64,000 bases of DNA from UBA3937 sp050951585 (GTDB lineage: Bacteria > Bacillota > Peptococcia > DRI-13 > DTU073). Both the position numbers and the translations under genes were made by a program. Under the pieces are notes generated by a model. The model made no database searches, was not told the DNA's origin, and saw only the letters and a list, made by a program, of their open reading frames with translations. Below are positions 27,024 through 34,777 of this stretch, in pieces; positions within the stretch are counted from its first letter, which is position 1; every line of letters begins with the position of its first letter. The stretch lies in NCBI GenBank assembly GCA_050951585.1, contig JBMNJI010000013.1, positions 36,657 through 100,656 on the forward strand, in the 5' to 3' direction.

Positions 27024-27152
27024 ATGAGGGAGCCAAAGAGCCTGCCGAATAGAATCCAGATTGCCGATAAAGGGTATTTTTGTTATAATTACTATAATTG
27101 CGAAGCTTCAGATGATTTTACCTCAATCGAGTTCGGGGATTTTATAGTCTAG
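27024..27152 (+). CDS. Possible 42-residue ORF in the island
   Basis: An ATG at 27024 opens 42 codons ending at TAG 27150-27152, with a Tyr/Cys/Asp-rich product. There is no clear ribosome site and I recognise no family. It may be a fragment left by deletion or a chance frame. The rest of 26984-27210 is AT-rich with TATAAT-like sequences that could serve the kinase gene. Confidence 0.2.
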   Translation: MREPKSLPNRIQIADKGYFCYNYYNCEASDDFTSIEFGDFIV

Positions 27153-27210
27153 TGCTACTTAAATAATTTCCCTACGAAGTTATTTATTTTGTATACGGGG
27201 ATCGATAAAA

Positions 27211-27954
27211 ATGTTGATTACAGTAGGCTCGGTACTTAAAGATGGAGAAGAAAACACATATGTTCTTGATGAAATGATTGGTAGCGGTGGCTTTGCGAAT
27301 GTATTTAAAGCGCATAAAGAAATCGATGGGCAACTGTTTGCAGTAAAAACTCTATTGCCTTCTTTTGATAGTAACAAAGGACTACTCTCGTTTCAAAAGG
27401 AACTTCAACAAGCAGAAACAGTTGAATCGAATCATGTAATCAGATATCAGTACACACATGATGGGACTAAATATACAGAGTATCCTCCGTATATAATTAT
27501 GGAATATGCAGATTCGGGAGCTTTATCTGACTTAATTAAAAAGCAACAAAAGGCTGGAAAGCATTTTGAAATCAAGTTGTTGATGTCATTGTTCACACAA
27601 CTGGCTTCAGGTATGGATGTTATAAATAAAGTCTTAGTTCATAGAGATATTAAGCCGGAAAACATCCTGATATGTGGTGACACTTTGAAAATAAGCGACT
27701 TCGGTCTGTCGAAGTTCTCGGGAGAAGATACTCGGACCTTGACATTTAAGGGATATGGGACAGCAAAATATGTTGCGCCTGAAGCCTGGGGCAATGATAA
27801 AAATACTATTCAGATGGACATCTATTCAATGGGAATTGTATTTTATGAGTTAGCGACATTACATTGTGTTGGTTTTTCAAGCATGCGAATAATGACCGAT
27901 GCTATATTCGGTGGTAATTGTGAGTTTATTGATGCAGGGTTCTTAGCCGGTTGA
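27211..27954 (+). CDS. Ser/Thr protein kinase, C-terminally truncated
   Basis: The 247-residue product has a Hanks-type N-lobe and most of the C-lobe: Gly loop GSGGFANVF (24-32), Lys46, HRDIKPEN (144-151), DFG (163-165), APE (189-191) and DIYSMGI (203-209). Homology stops near residue 218. The last 30 residues or so do not resemble subdomains X-XI, and a toxin stump in a different frame begins 6 bp after the stop. The gene therefore seems cut by a deletion, though the catalytic residues survive. Small kinases like this occur in phage and defence loci. Activity is uncertain. Confidence 0.72.
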   Translation: MLITVGSVLKDGEENTYVLDEMIGSGGFANVFKAHKEIDGQLFAVKTLLPSFDSNKGLLSFQKELQQAETVESNHVIRYQYTHDGTKYTEYPPYIIMEYADSGALSDLIKKQQKAGKHFEIKLLMSLFTQLASGMDVINKVLVHRDIKPENILICGDTLKISDFGLSKFSGEDTRTLTFKGYGTAKYVAPEAWGNDKNTIQMDIYSMGIVFYELATLHCVGFSSMRIMTDAIFGGNCEFIDAGFLAG

Positions 27955-27959
27955 TATAA

Positions 27960-28112
27960 ATGCGCGTTCCGATATGCCATAATATCCTGTTTGCCATCGG
28001 TATCATATGGATATTACTTCATCATTTTCTGAAGAAGACCAAGAAGACTCCTCGTAGAGAGATTGAACAGGCAAAAAGAAACTTGACCGACTACCTTGAA
28101 AGGAGCGAATAG
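27960..28112 (+). pseudogene. RelE/HigB (Gp49-like) toxin remnant
   Basis: ATG 27960 opens 50 codons. The product contains WILLHHFLKKTKKTPRREIE and continues QAKRNLTDYLERSE, the characteristic C-terminal end of Gp49-like RelE/HigB toxins (usually about 110-120 residues). The N-terminal two thirds, with most of the RNase fold, are missing; the sequence before it belongs to the truncated kinase. It ends 2 bp before the antitoxin ATG, the normal toxin-antitoxin spacing. It is probably inactive, and its survival next to an intact antitoxin fits a disarmed module. Confidence 0.8.
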
Positions 28113-28114
28113 AT

Positions 28115-28399
28115 ATGGGGACTAATTTTAAAAAGCTCTGGAACGACCCTAAATTCATTGATCCGATGCAAAAAGCCAAGATTGATTTTGAGGTAGCGCT
28201 GATTGGGAAGCTGATTGAGGCAAGAGAATCGAAGGGGCTGTCCCAAAAGGAACTTGCCGACCTTACGGGCCTAAAACAGCCTGCAATAGCAAGGCTTGAA
28301 AGTATGAAAGTGACACCGCAGATAGATACGTTATTTAAAATTTTGCATCCGCTTGGATATACGCTGGCTGTTGTTCCTTCCAACCAGCCTCAAAAATAA
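28115..28399 (+). CDS. XRE-family antitoxin (HigA-like)
   Basis: A 94-residue protein with a helix-turn-helix in its second half, SKGLSQKELADLTGLKQPAI, followed by ARLE and TPQIDTLFKILHPLGY. This is the standard arrangement of antitoxins paired with Gp49-like toxins, which lie upstream as here. GAAAGGAGCG precedes the ATG. The gene looks intact although its toxin is truncated. It could still bind DNA and autoregulate. Confidence 0.85.
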   Translation: MGTNFKKLWNDPKFIDPMQKAKIDFEVALIGKLIEARESKGLSQKELADLTGLKQPAIARLESMKVTPQIDTLFKILHPLGYTLAVVPSNQPQK

Positions 28400-28435
28400 G
28401 ACAAATCGCCGGTGTACTGCATATCCCTAAATATA

Positions 28436-28484
28436 GTTTTCCTGACCGCAGGAAAACCTTCAAACTGGTCGTTTCGACCAGTTT
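28436..28484. repeat. Two adjacent perfect inverted repeats
   Basis: Perfect 9-bp arms GTTTTCCTG/CAGGAAAAC with a 4-base loop (28436-28457) are followed 4 bases later by perfect 10-bp arms AAACTGGTCG/CGACCAGTTT with a 3-base loop (28462-28484). Neither is followed by a T tract, so ordinary termination is unlikely. They lie between the antitoxin stop and the distal att copy. Confidence 0.7.
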
Positions 28485-28511
28485 ATAATTTATACTACCA
28501 TAAGAACAACC

Positions 28512-28550
28512 GCAGGTCGTCGGTTCAAATCCGATCACCAACTCCATGAA
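28512..28550 (+). repeat. Putative att repeat, distal copy (tRNA-Thr 3' end)
   Basis: 37 of 39 bases match 26906-26944. The differences fall in the acceptor and T-stem region. It lacks the 5' half of a tRNA, so it is not a tRNA gene. Confidence 0.8.
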
Positions 28551-28555
28551 AAAAC

Positions 28556-28587
28556 CGTGTAGACTCAAATGGCTACACGTTTTTTTG
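28556..28587. terminator. Bidirectional terminator after island / uvsE
   Basis: Arms CGTGTAG/CTACACG (28556-28562 with 28573-28579) with T tracts on both strands. It lies 7 bp past the uvsE stop codon and just outside the distal att copy, and may have been the original tRNA-Thr terminator before insertion. Confidence 0.85.
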
Positions 28588-28594
28588 TCATACC

Positions 28595-29548
28595 CTACAA
28601 CTCAAACGTTGACGCATCTAGCCATGTCCAATCCTTCCTTAAATGCCGGATTGATTCAGCCAGCTTAAACAAGGCCAAATCTTTCTTTTTTGCTTCAATC
28701 ATCACATCAATATCCTGATTATAAGGCTGGCATAGCTCCATGAATTCCACAAAGCTCCCGGCATCAAGATAATCAGCGTGTTTTTTATCTTTCGCCCCGT
28801 CCTTCGGGCTGGAAAAATGGATCTTGGCCGGAAGAGCCTCGCCCCGCCATGTATGAAGGATCTCCGGTAAAAGCTGTTTCAAATCTTCCCCTTCATTGTT
28901 ACAAAGATGATGATGCACATCCAAAACCATGGGAATGCCGAGCTTTTGACAAAGCCCCAGTGTCTCCTTAGCAGTAAACGATTTATCGTCATTCTCGAGA
29001 ATTAGCCGCCTTGTTATTTCGTCCGGAAAACGCCGGAAATTTTCCGTAAATCGCTCTAAGGCCGCCTTTATCCCGCCCGCGGCACTACCCACATGCAGCA
29101 CCATTTTCGGATGGGGATAGCCCAAATCCTGAAAGAGGCGGACATGAAACCACAAATTTCTTTGCGTATTTTGGACGATCTGCTCATCTAAGCTATTAAG
29201 TACATTAAACTGATCGGGATGAGTGTCTACACGCATTTTGCTTTCTCTTAAAATATCCCCCAGCATTTTAAACTCCACATTAAAAATAGACCGGTAATCC
29301 CAGTTCACCTCAGGGTGAGTGCCCAGGGGAACAAGCGCGGAGGTTATTCTGTAAAAATGAATCTCCTTCTTGCGGTTATACTCCAGAATCTGTTTTAACG
29401 CCATTAAATTGGCGTAAGTCACCTGTTTCAGTTTATTTATTTTTTCCTCCGCCCTTAATTTTTGATAATACTTATAAGTGACATTACCTGAGGATGTCGT
29501 GTGGGGAAGCCCTAAAGCGATTGCCACATAACCCAGTCTCACCCGCAT
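28595..29548 (-). CDS. uvsE: UV damage endonuclease UvsE/UvdE
   Basis: A TIM-barrel nuclease of about 317 residues that nicks DNA 5' of UV photoproducts. Family signatures are VRLGYVAIALG at the N-terminus, FYRITSALVPLGTHP, RVDTHPDQF, VLHVGSAAGGI, LILENDDKSFT, LDVHHHLCN and KIHFSSPKDG. ATG 29548 follows GGCGGTGG; an upstream Met at 29581 has no ribosome site. UvsE is common in spore-formers. It stands alone next to the tRNA-Thr island but outside its repeats. Confidence 0.93.
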   Translation of the reverse strand: MRVRLGYVAIALGLPHTTSSGNVTYKYYQKLRAEEKINKLKQVTYANLMALKQILEYNRKKEIHFYRITSALVPLGTHPEVNWDYRSIFNVEFKMLGDILRESKMRVDTHPDQFNVLNSLDEQIVQNTQRNLWFHVRLFQDLGYPHPKMVLHVGSAAGGIKAALERFTENFRRFPDEITRRLILENDDKSFTAKETLGLCQKLGIPMVLDVHHHLCNNEGEDLKQLLPEILHTWRGEALPAKIHFSSPKDGAKDKKHADYLDAGSFVEFMELCQPYNQDIDVMIEAKKKDLALFKLAESIRHLRKDWTWLDASTFEL

Positions 29549-29835
29549 TAATCCACCGCCTTTAAAGAAAATTGTATGCAAAATGCTATAGAAAACTTGC
29601 TTACGCCAAGCTTATCAAGCGTAGGCGGAAGCTTTAGTTGCACTTAGGCATAACCGTTCCGTAAATTTTTTGATACGCCCCAAAATGCTAAAAAATTTGT
29701 AAAAAATATCACTTTAAACACTTGAATTTATTTTTATCTAGTATAATATAATAATCATATTAAGCGCATACAGACCGCTCCAACGCGGTTTTTTATATGG
29801 AATTTTTCAACAGAAACTGAGGAGGGTTAATTTCA
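29549..29835 (+). promoter_or_regulatory. pgm upstream region with promoter and leader hairpin
   Basis: 287 bp without a gene. A TATAAT at 29742-29747 is the likely pgm -10; its -35 (TTGAAT, 14 bp upstream) is poorly spaced. Downstream, ACCGC/GCGGT (29774-29778 with 29785-29789) runs into six T, a small terminator-like hairpin in the leader about 40 bp before the pgm ATG. The part near 29600-29640 contains a CGCTTACGCC-type inverted sequence of unknown meaning. Confidence 0.45.
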
Positions 29836-31566
29836 ATGGAACAATATTTGTTAGCTTTTCAAAGATGGAAAGAGAATATGCGGAATAACGAAGAATTAAT
29901 GAACGAACTCCTTTCTATTGAAAAAGATCCGAGTCAAATTGAAGAGCGTTTTTATAAATATCTGGAATTCGGCACTGGTGGTATGCGCGGTGTTATTGGG
30001 GCAGGCACTAACCGCATGAATATCTTCACCGTTCGCAAAGCAACCCAGGGGCTGGCCAATTATCTGAACAAAGCCCTTCCGAATGAAGAGAAAAAAGTGG
30101 TCATTGCCTACGACTCACGTTATAAATCAAGGGAATTTGCCCTTGAAGCAGCATTAGTCCTGGCTAATAACGGGATCACCGCATACATATTTACGCAAAT
30201 TACCCCGACCCCCTTACTATCCTTCGCGGTTGTACAATTGCAGGCATCTGCAGGAATCGTCATCACCGCCAGTCATAATCCGAAGGAATACAATGGCTAT
30301 AAAGTCTATGGGGAACACGGGGGACAACTTACCGACGCTTTGTCCAAAGCCGTTACGGCGGAAATATTGCAGATCGAAAACGAATTCGCCATCACTGTTG
30401 CCGATCAACAGACGGCCGAAAAAGAAGGAAAACTGATCTGGATTAATGATGAGATCCTTGAGCTGTATATTAAAGAAACAAAAAAATTACTGCTGAACGA
30501 AGAACTACTGAAAGATGCCGGGGAACTGAGCATCGTCTATACCCCCCTGCATGGAACCGGACTCATCCCTTTGACTCGGCTCCTGGAGGAAAGCGGCTTT
30601 TCGAACGTCCATCCGGTTAAAGAACAAATCACTCCGGATTGTTCTTTCCCTACGGTCATCACCCCCAATCCCGAAGAAAAAGCGGCCTGCGCTCTGGCGA
30701 TCGACCTGGCTGCGAAAATAAAGGCCGATATCGTCTTAGCCACCGACCCTGATGCGGATCGGGTTGCACTTACCGTCAGAACCAAAAATAATGAGTATCT
30801 AAGTCTTACCGGGAACCAAACCGGGGCGCTCCTGATTGATTATTTACTACAAATGAGGGCCAAAAAAGGCCTCCTGCCCGCAAACGGCATTATCATCAAA
30901 ACTATTGTCACCTCCGAACTGGGTGTAACCATCGCAAAGGATTACGGGATCAAACACCTGGATGTCCTGACCGGATTCAAATATATCGGCGAAAAAATTG
31001 CCGAATACGCTGAAACAAAGTGCCACACCTTTCTTTTCGGGTACGAAGAAAGCTACGGTTATCTCATCGGTGATTTTGTGCGCGATAAAGATGCCGTGCA
31101 AACCTGTTTGCTGCTTGCGGAAATGGCTCTGTATTACAAAAAACAAGGGACCGATATCGCGGAACGTCTAGAAGCACTATACCAGCAATACGGATACTTT
31201 CAGGAGGATCTGGTCAATATCACTATGCCCGGCTTAAAAGGGCAGGAACAGTTGTGCAAGGTCATGGACTATTTTCGGAATAACCCGCCCCAAGAAATCA
31301 AGGGCAACAAAATAACGGTGAGAAAAGATTATCTCACCGCTAAAGTAATCGATTGCGCCTCGATCACAAATTCCCCCATTGATTTGCCTTGCTCGAATGT
31401 CCTCCAATATTTCTTTACGACCGGTTCCTGGTGTTGCATCCGGCCTTCCGGGACAGAACCGAAACTCAAAATTTATTTTGCCGTCAAAGGAAAAAATCGG
31501 CAGGATACTGAACAGCAACTGACCACACTGAAACAGGGCTTCCTCGAAATAATTGAATCGCTGTAA
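29836..31566 (+). CDS. Phosphoglucomutase (alpha-D-phosphohexomutase family)
   Basis: This 576-residue enzyme interconverts glucose-1-P and glucose-6-P, linking glycolysis to the glycogen genes that converge on it. The active-site Ser lies in VITASHNPKEYNGYK (about residue 143), the metal loop is ATDPDADRVAL, the sugar loop GYEESYGYL, and the phosphate loop CIRPSGTEPKLKIYF. It belongs to the long PgcA-type of Bacillota. The start follows GAGGAGGG. The 3' end lies 12 bp from the pgi stop codon, and its terminator is inside pgi. Confidence 0.94.
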   Translation: MEQYLLAFQRWKENMRNNEELMNELLSIEKDPSQIEERFYKYLEFGTGGMRGVIGAGTNRMNIFTVRKATQGLANYLNKALPNEEKKVVIAYDSRYKSREFALEAALVLANNGITAYIFTQITPTPLLSFAVVQLQASAGIVITASHNPKEYNGYKVYGEHGGQLTDALSKAVTAEILQIENEFAITVADQQTAEKEGKLIWINDEILELYIKETKKLLLNEELLKDAGELSIVYTPLHGTGLIPLTRLLEESGFSNVHPVKEQITPDCSFPTVITPNPEEKAACALAIDLAAKIKADIVLATDPDADRVALTVRTKNNEYLSLTGNQTGALLIDYLLQMRAKKGLLPANGIIIKTIVTSELGVTIAKDYGIKHLDVLTGFKYIGEKIAEYAETKCHTFLFGYEESYGYLIGDFVRDKDAVQTCLLLAEMALYYKKQGTDIAERLEALYQQYGYFQEDLVNITMPGLKGQEQLCKVMDYFRNNPPQEIKGNKITVRKDYLTAKVIDCASITNSPIDLPCSNVLQYFFTTGSWCCIRPSGTEPKLKIYFAVKGKNRQDTEQQLTTLKQGFLEIIESL

Positions 31567-31578
31567 AATCTTTACATC

Positions 31579-33180
31579 CTACTTTTGTTTGATCGAATAC
31601 CGAGCGGAAAAAGGAGTTTCTCCTTTTTCTTTTTTTATGTCATGCCGCATATTGGCATAAAGGTACTCCAAAATCTTATAAATCAGTTCCTTTTCCTTGA
31701 CCGCGCCTATTTCGTGCGCAATTTCCTCGACCGTAAAAGACCGCCCGGCCTGGAACCTTAAAAAGCGTAAGACTTCATGCTGCAACTCGATATAGAAGCT
31801 GGCACCCTTTTTCCCTAATTCTACCCCGGGCTGATGATAAGCGTTTACATTAATCAAACCGGCGTATAAACCAACGGCTCTTTCAAAAAGCGCAATTAAC
31901 ACGCCCATTTTCCGTGGATCCAATTTCTCCAGACTGATGGTTAAAGAACAGCGTTTCTTTTGCTTCAACGCCCGGCGCGTTCCTTCCATAAAGGCCTTCA
32001 AATAATCCCCGCTCGTGATGTCCTTTTCCACAAAGACCGGCTTCTTCCGCTGGTCCTTCTTTATTTCCACAAAAACAACCAAGGCATCATATACGCCATC
32101 CAGCAATTGCTGGACATAGGCATGCTGATCCGTTGACCCCTTATTGCCAAACACAGTCAATCCTTCATGAACCGTGCGGTTCTCCAAATCTTTTTCTTTC
32201 CCCAACGACTCCATAATTAACTGCTGCAAATAGCGGGACATTAATTGCAGACTATCCCGATAAGGCAAAACAACCATATTCCCTCTCTTGCGTTTTTTCA
32301 CGTGATAATACCACGCCGCCGCCAGGATCGCCGCGGGATTCTCAAAGATTAAAGAAACCCTGCTGGCCTGGTCACATTCCCGCGCGCCGGCCAAAAACTC
32401 CTGAAGATCAAGGCCTTGCAGCGCAAGCGGCAACAACCCTACCGCTGAAGTTACCGAGCTGCGTCCGCCCACCCAATCCCAGATATAAAAGCGTTTCAGC
32501 CACCCTTCTTCCTCAGCCAGCCTGTCCATTTTACTGCCTGCTGTGGTAATCGCCACCGCCTGACGGGCAAAATCAATTTTCCGGGCGGCAAAATATTGTT
32601 GCGTCTCCAGCATCCCGTTACGGGTTTCGACGGTTCCGCCGCTCTTGGAAATAACAATCACCAGCGTTTCCGCCAAATAATCCTCTAACTCCCCCAACAC
32701 CCGGGCAATACCGTCGGGATCGGTGTTATCCAGAAAATAACCTTTGAGCCCGTCCTTGGCTTGCTGAAAACCAAAAGCATCATGCAACAGCATCGGACCA
32801 AGGGCTGACCCGCCAATCCCAATTAGGAGAAATCGACTAAATGCTTTCCCCTGCGCAGACACCAGCTGTCCCTCCCGAATTTTCCGGGCAAAGGCCTTAA
32901 TCCTGGCGACAGTATCTGTTATTTCCTGCCCAATCTTTTTATCGGGAGCGAGCGCCGCATCTCTTAACCAGTAATGGCCCACCATCCTGTTTTCATCAGG
33001 ATTAGCGATGGCCCCGTGTTCCAATTCTCTCATCCCCTGAAAGGCCTTTTGAAAGATGGGCTTCATCTCCTCAAGATAGCCCGCGGGAAAATCGATGCAA
33101 CTATAATCTATCGCCAACCCTAAAGCTTCGTTAATATACTGTCCTTGCTGAAAGGCCTCCCAACCACCCTGTCTATTCAT
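31579..33180 (-). CDS. pgi: Glucose-6-phosphate isomerase (long form)
   Basis: This 533-residue isomerase interconverts G6P and F6P. Motifs present are LIGIGGSALGPML, VISKSGGTVETRN, ITTAGSKMDRLAEE, WDWVGGRSSVTSAVGLLP, GSTDQHAYVQQL and NVNAYHQPGVELGK. It is longer than the roughly 450-residue Pgi of Bacillus and resembles the form found in some anaerobes and cyanobacteria. The start is ATG 33180 after AGGGGTG; Met at 33204 is less likely. It is the last gene of the glycogen operon and contains the pgm terminator in its 3' end. Confidence 0.93.
   Translation of the reverse strand: MNRQGGWEAFQQGQYINEALGLAIDYSCIDFPAGYLEEMKPIFQKAFQGMRELEHGAIANPDENRMVGHYWLRDAALAPDKKIGQEITDTVARIKAFARKIREGQLVSAQGKAFSRFLLIGIGGSALGPMLLHDAFGFQQAKDGLKGYFLDNTDPDGIARVLGELEDYLAETLVIVISKSGGTVETRNGMLETQQYFAARKIDFARQAVAITTAGSKMDRLAEEEGWLKRFYIWDWVGGRSSVTSAVGLLPLALQGLDLQEFLAGARECDQASRVSLIFENPAAILAAAWYYHVKKRKRGNMVVLPYRDSLQLMSRYLQQLIMESLGKEKDLENRTVHEGLTVFGNKGSTDQHAYVQQLLDGVYDALVVFVEIKKDQRKKPVFVEKDITSGDYLKAFMEGTRRALKQKKRCSLTISLEKLDPRKMGVLIALFERAVGLYAGLINVNAYHQPGVELGKKGASFYIELQHEVLRFLRFQAGRSFTVEEIAHEIGAVKEKELIYKILEYLYANMRHDIKKEKGETPFSARYSIKQK
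31607..31637 (+). terminator. pgm terminator embedded in pgi coding sequence
   Basis: A perfect 10-bp stem GAAAAAGGAG/CTCCTTTTTC (31607-31616 with 31620-31629), a 3-base loop, then seven or more T on the plus strand. It lies wholly inside the last 20 codons of the opposing pgi gene. Confidence 0.85.
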
Positions 33181-33247
33181 GATCCGTTCACCCCTGCTTC
33201 TCAAATTGTCTGTTCTATGCTTATTTTACCATTTCTGTGGCCTTGCC

Positions 33248-34762
33248 TTACCGTCCGCATTTTGCAACCAGCGCGCTGATTCTCCGCGCCAGCTCACCGG
33301 TCAAAGCCCCTTTTTTACAACGCCACTCCCAATTACCCCCTACCGTACCCGGCTGATTCATCCTCGCTGAAGAACCAAGACAAAGGAAATCCTGCAGCGG
33401 AACGATCGCCCACTTTGCTCTGCTTTGCATCACTGTTTCGATGAATTCCCAACAAATCTTTTCACACGCTACCTGATCCCATTTCTCCCTGCTCTCTTTA
33501 TTTAACTGCGCCAGTATTTTCTTTTCGAACCAGCCGCGTAAGGTATTATTATCATGTGTACCTGTATAATACACATAATTTGTCTCCGCCGTATGCATCA
33601 TTTCCGGCCCGGGAAGGGGACGCTCGGTGATAGACTCCCGATCAACGAACTGCAAAACCTTCATCCCCGGAAAACCAAACTTATTTTTCAACTCCACTAC
33701 GGCCGGTGTAATTATCCCTAAGTCTTCCGCAATCAGTGGCAATTCTCCCAGATAAGCGGTAATGACCTGAAAAAAGTTTTCGGCCGGTCCCTTGACCCAC
33801 CGGCCATTAACTGCGGTCAGTTCTCCTCCGGGTATCTCCCAATAAGCTTCAAACCCCCGGAAGTGATCGATGCGGATATAATCAACCAGTTCCAGCAAAA
33901 CCTTAATCCGTTCCCGCCACCACAAATAATCATTCTCGGCCATGTTCCGCCACTTGTAGATCGGGTTGCCCCAAAGCTGACCCGTTGCACTGAAATAGTC
34001 CGGCGGTACACCGCCCACCTTCAGAGGATTACCCAGCTCATCCAATTCAAATAAGCGGGGATTAACCCAGGTATCACTACTATCATAAGCCACATAAATG
34101 GGCAAATCACCGATCAGGCTGATTCCTTTGGCGGAGGCGTATTGCCGGAAATTGTGCCATTGCCGGAAAAATTCATACTGCAAAAAAATCTGATAGTCGA
34201 TTTCCGCCGCAAGCATACTTTCCCACCGTTTCAGAGCAGCCGGCTGCCGCAAAGCAATCTCTTTTTCCCAAAAATTCCACGGAACATTATGAAAATATCT
34301 TTTCAACGCCATAAAAAGTGCATAATCGGCCAGCCAAAAGGAGTTTTTCTCCACAAAACACCGATAGGCGGCCCCTTTTTCGCCTTCCTTGCCGCCGCAA
34401 AGGAAGCTGGCATAAGCCTGTCGGAAAATCCGCTCTTTATACTCCGCACAAGCCTGATAAGCAACCTTTTCTTCAGGAAAAGAAGGTACTTTCTTTAACT
34501 GCTCCCCTGACACCAACCCGTCTTGCCGCAATTCATCCAAACTGATGAACAAAGGGCTCCCCGCAAACGCCGAAAAAGACTGATAAGGTGATTCACCAAA
34601 ACCAATCGGGTTGAGCGGCAAAACCTGCCACAGTCTTAAATTGCTTTCCGCCAGAAAATCAACAAAATCCCGCGCCTCTTGCCCCAAATCCCCAATTCCG
34701 TATCGGGAAGGAAGAGAAGTAGGATGAAGCAAAACACCTCCGGCTCTCGCTAATTGCACCAC
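33248..34762 (-). CDS. malQ: 4-alpha-glucanotransferase
   Basis: A GH77 amylomaltase of about 504 residues that transfers alpha-1,4-glucan segments. It opens with GGVLLHPTSLPSRYGIGDLG and has NPIGFGESPYQSFSAFAG, RIDHFRGFEAYWEIP (nucleophile Asp), LIAEDLG (acid/base Glu) and TGTHDNNTL. The start is one of two GTG codons after GGAGG. It lies 15 bp downstream of the GH13 gene. It would rework the short malto-oligosaccharides left by phosphorylase. Confidence 0.95.
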   Translation of the reverse strand: MVQLARAGGVLLHPTSLPSRYGIGDLGQEARDFVDFLAESNLRLWQVLPLNPIGFGESPYQSFSAFAGSPLFISLDELRQDGLVSGEQLKKVPSFPEEKVAYQACAEYKERIFRQAYASFLCGGKEGEKGAAYRCFVEKNSFWLADYALFMALKRYFHNVPWNFWEKEIALRQPAALKRWESMLAAEIDYQIFLQYEFFRQWHNFRQYASAKGISLIGDLPIYVAYDSSDTWVNPRLFELDELGNPLKVGGVPPDYFSATGQLWGNPIYKWRNMAENDYLWWRERIKVLLELVDYIRIDHFRGFEAYWEIPGGELTAVNGRWVKGPAENFFQVITAYLGELPLIAEDLGIITPAVVELKNKFGFPGMKVLQFVDRESITERPLPGPEMMHTAETNYVYYTGTHDNNTLRGWFEKKILAQLNKESREKWDQVACEKICWEFIETVMQSRAKWAIVPLQDFLCLGSSARMNQPGTVGGNWEWRCKKGALTGELARRISALVAKCGR

Positions 34763-34777
34763 ATTACCTCCTGACCG

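Larger units (their letters stand above)
26906..28550. mobile_element. Decayed genomic island at tRNA-Thr
   Basis: A segment of about 1.6 kb is bounded by the 3' half of tRNA-Thr (26906-26944) and an imperfect copy of it (28512-28550), the usual footprint of a tyrosine-integrase element in a tRNA gene. It carries a C-terminally truncated Ser/Thr kinase, an N-terminally truncated RelE/Gp49-like toxin and an XRE antitoxin. The kinase part looks more AT-rich than neighbouring genes. No integrase remains, so internal deletion is likely. Island status is inferred from the repeats and gene content. Confidence 0.75.

Noticed and set aside
28495..28550. Second tRNA-Thr gene
   Set aside because: Only the 3' half matches; there is no acceptor 5' strand, D-arm or anticodon arm. 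It is an att-like copy.
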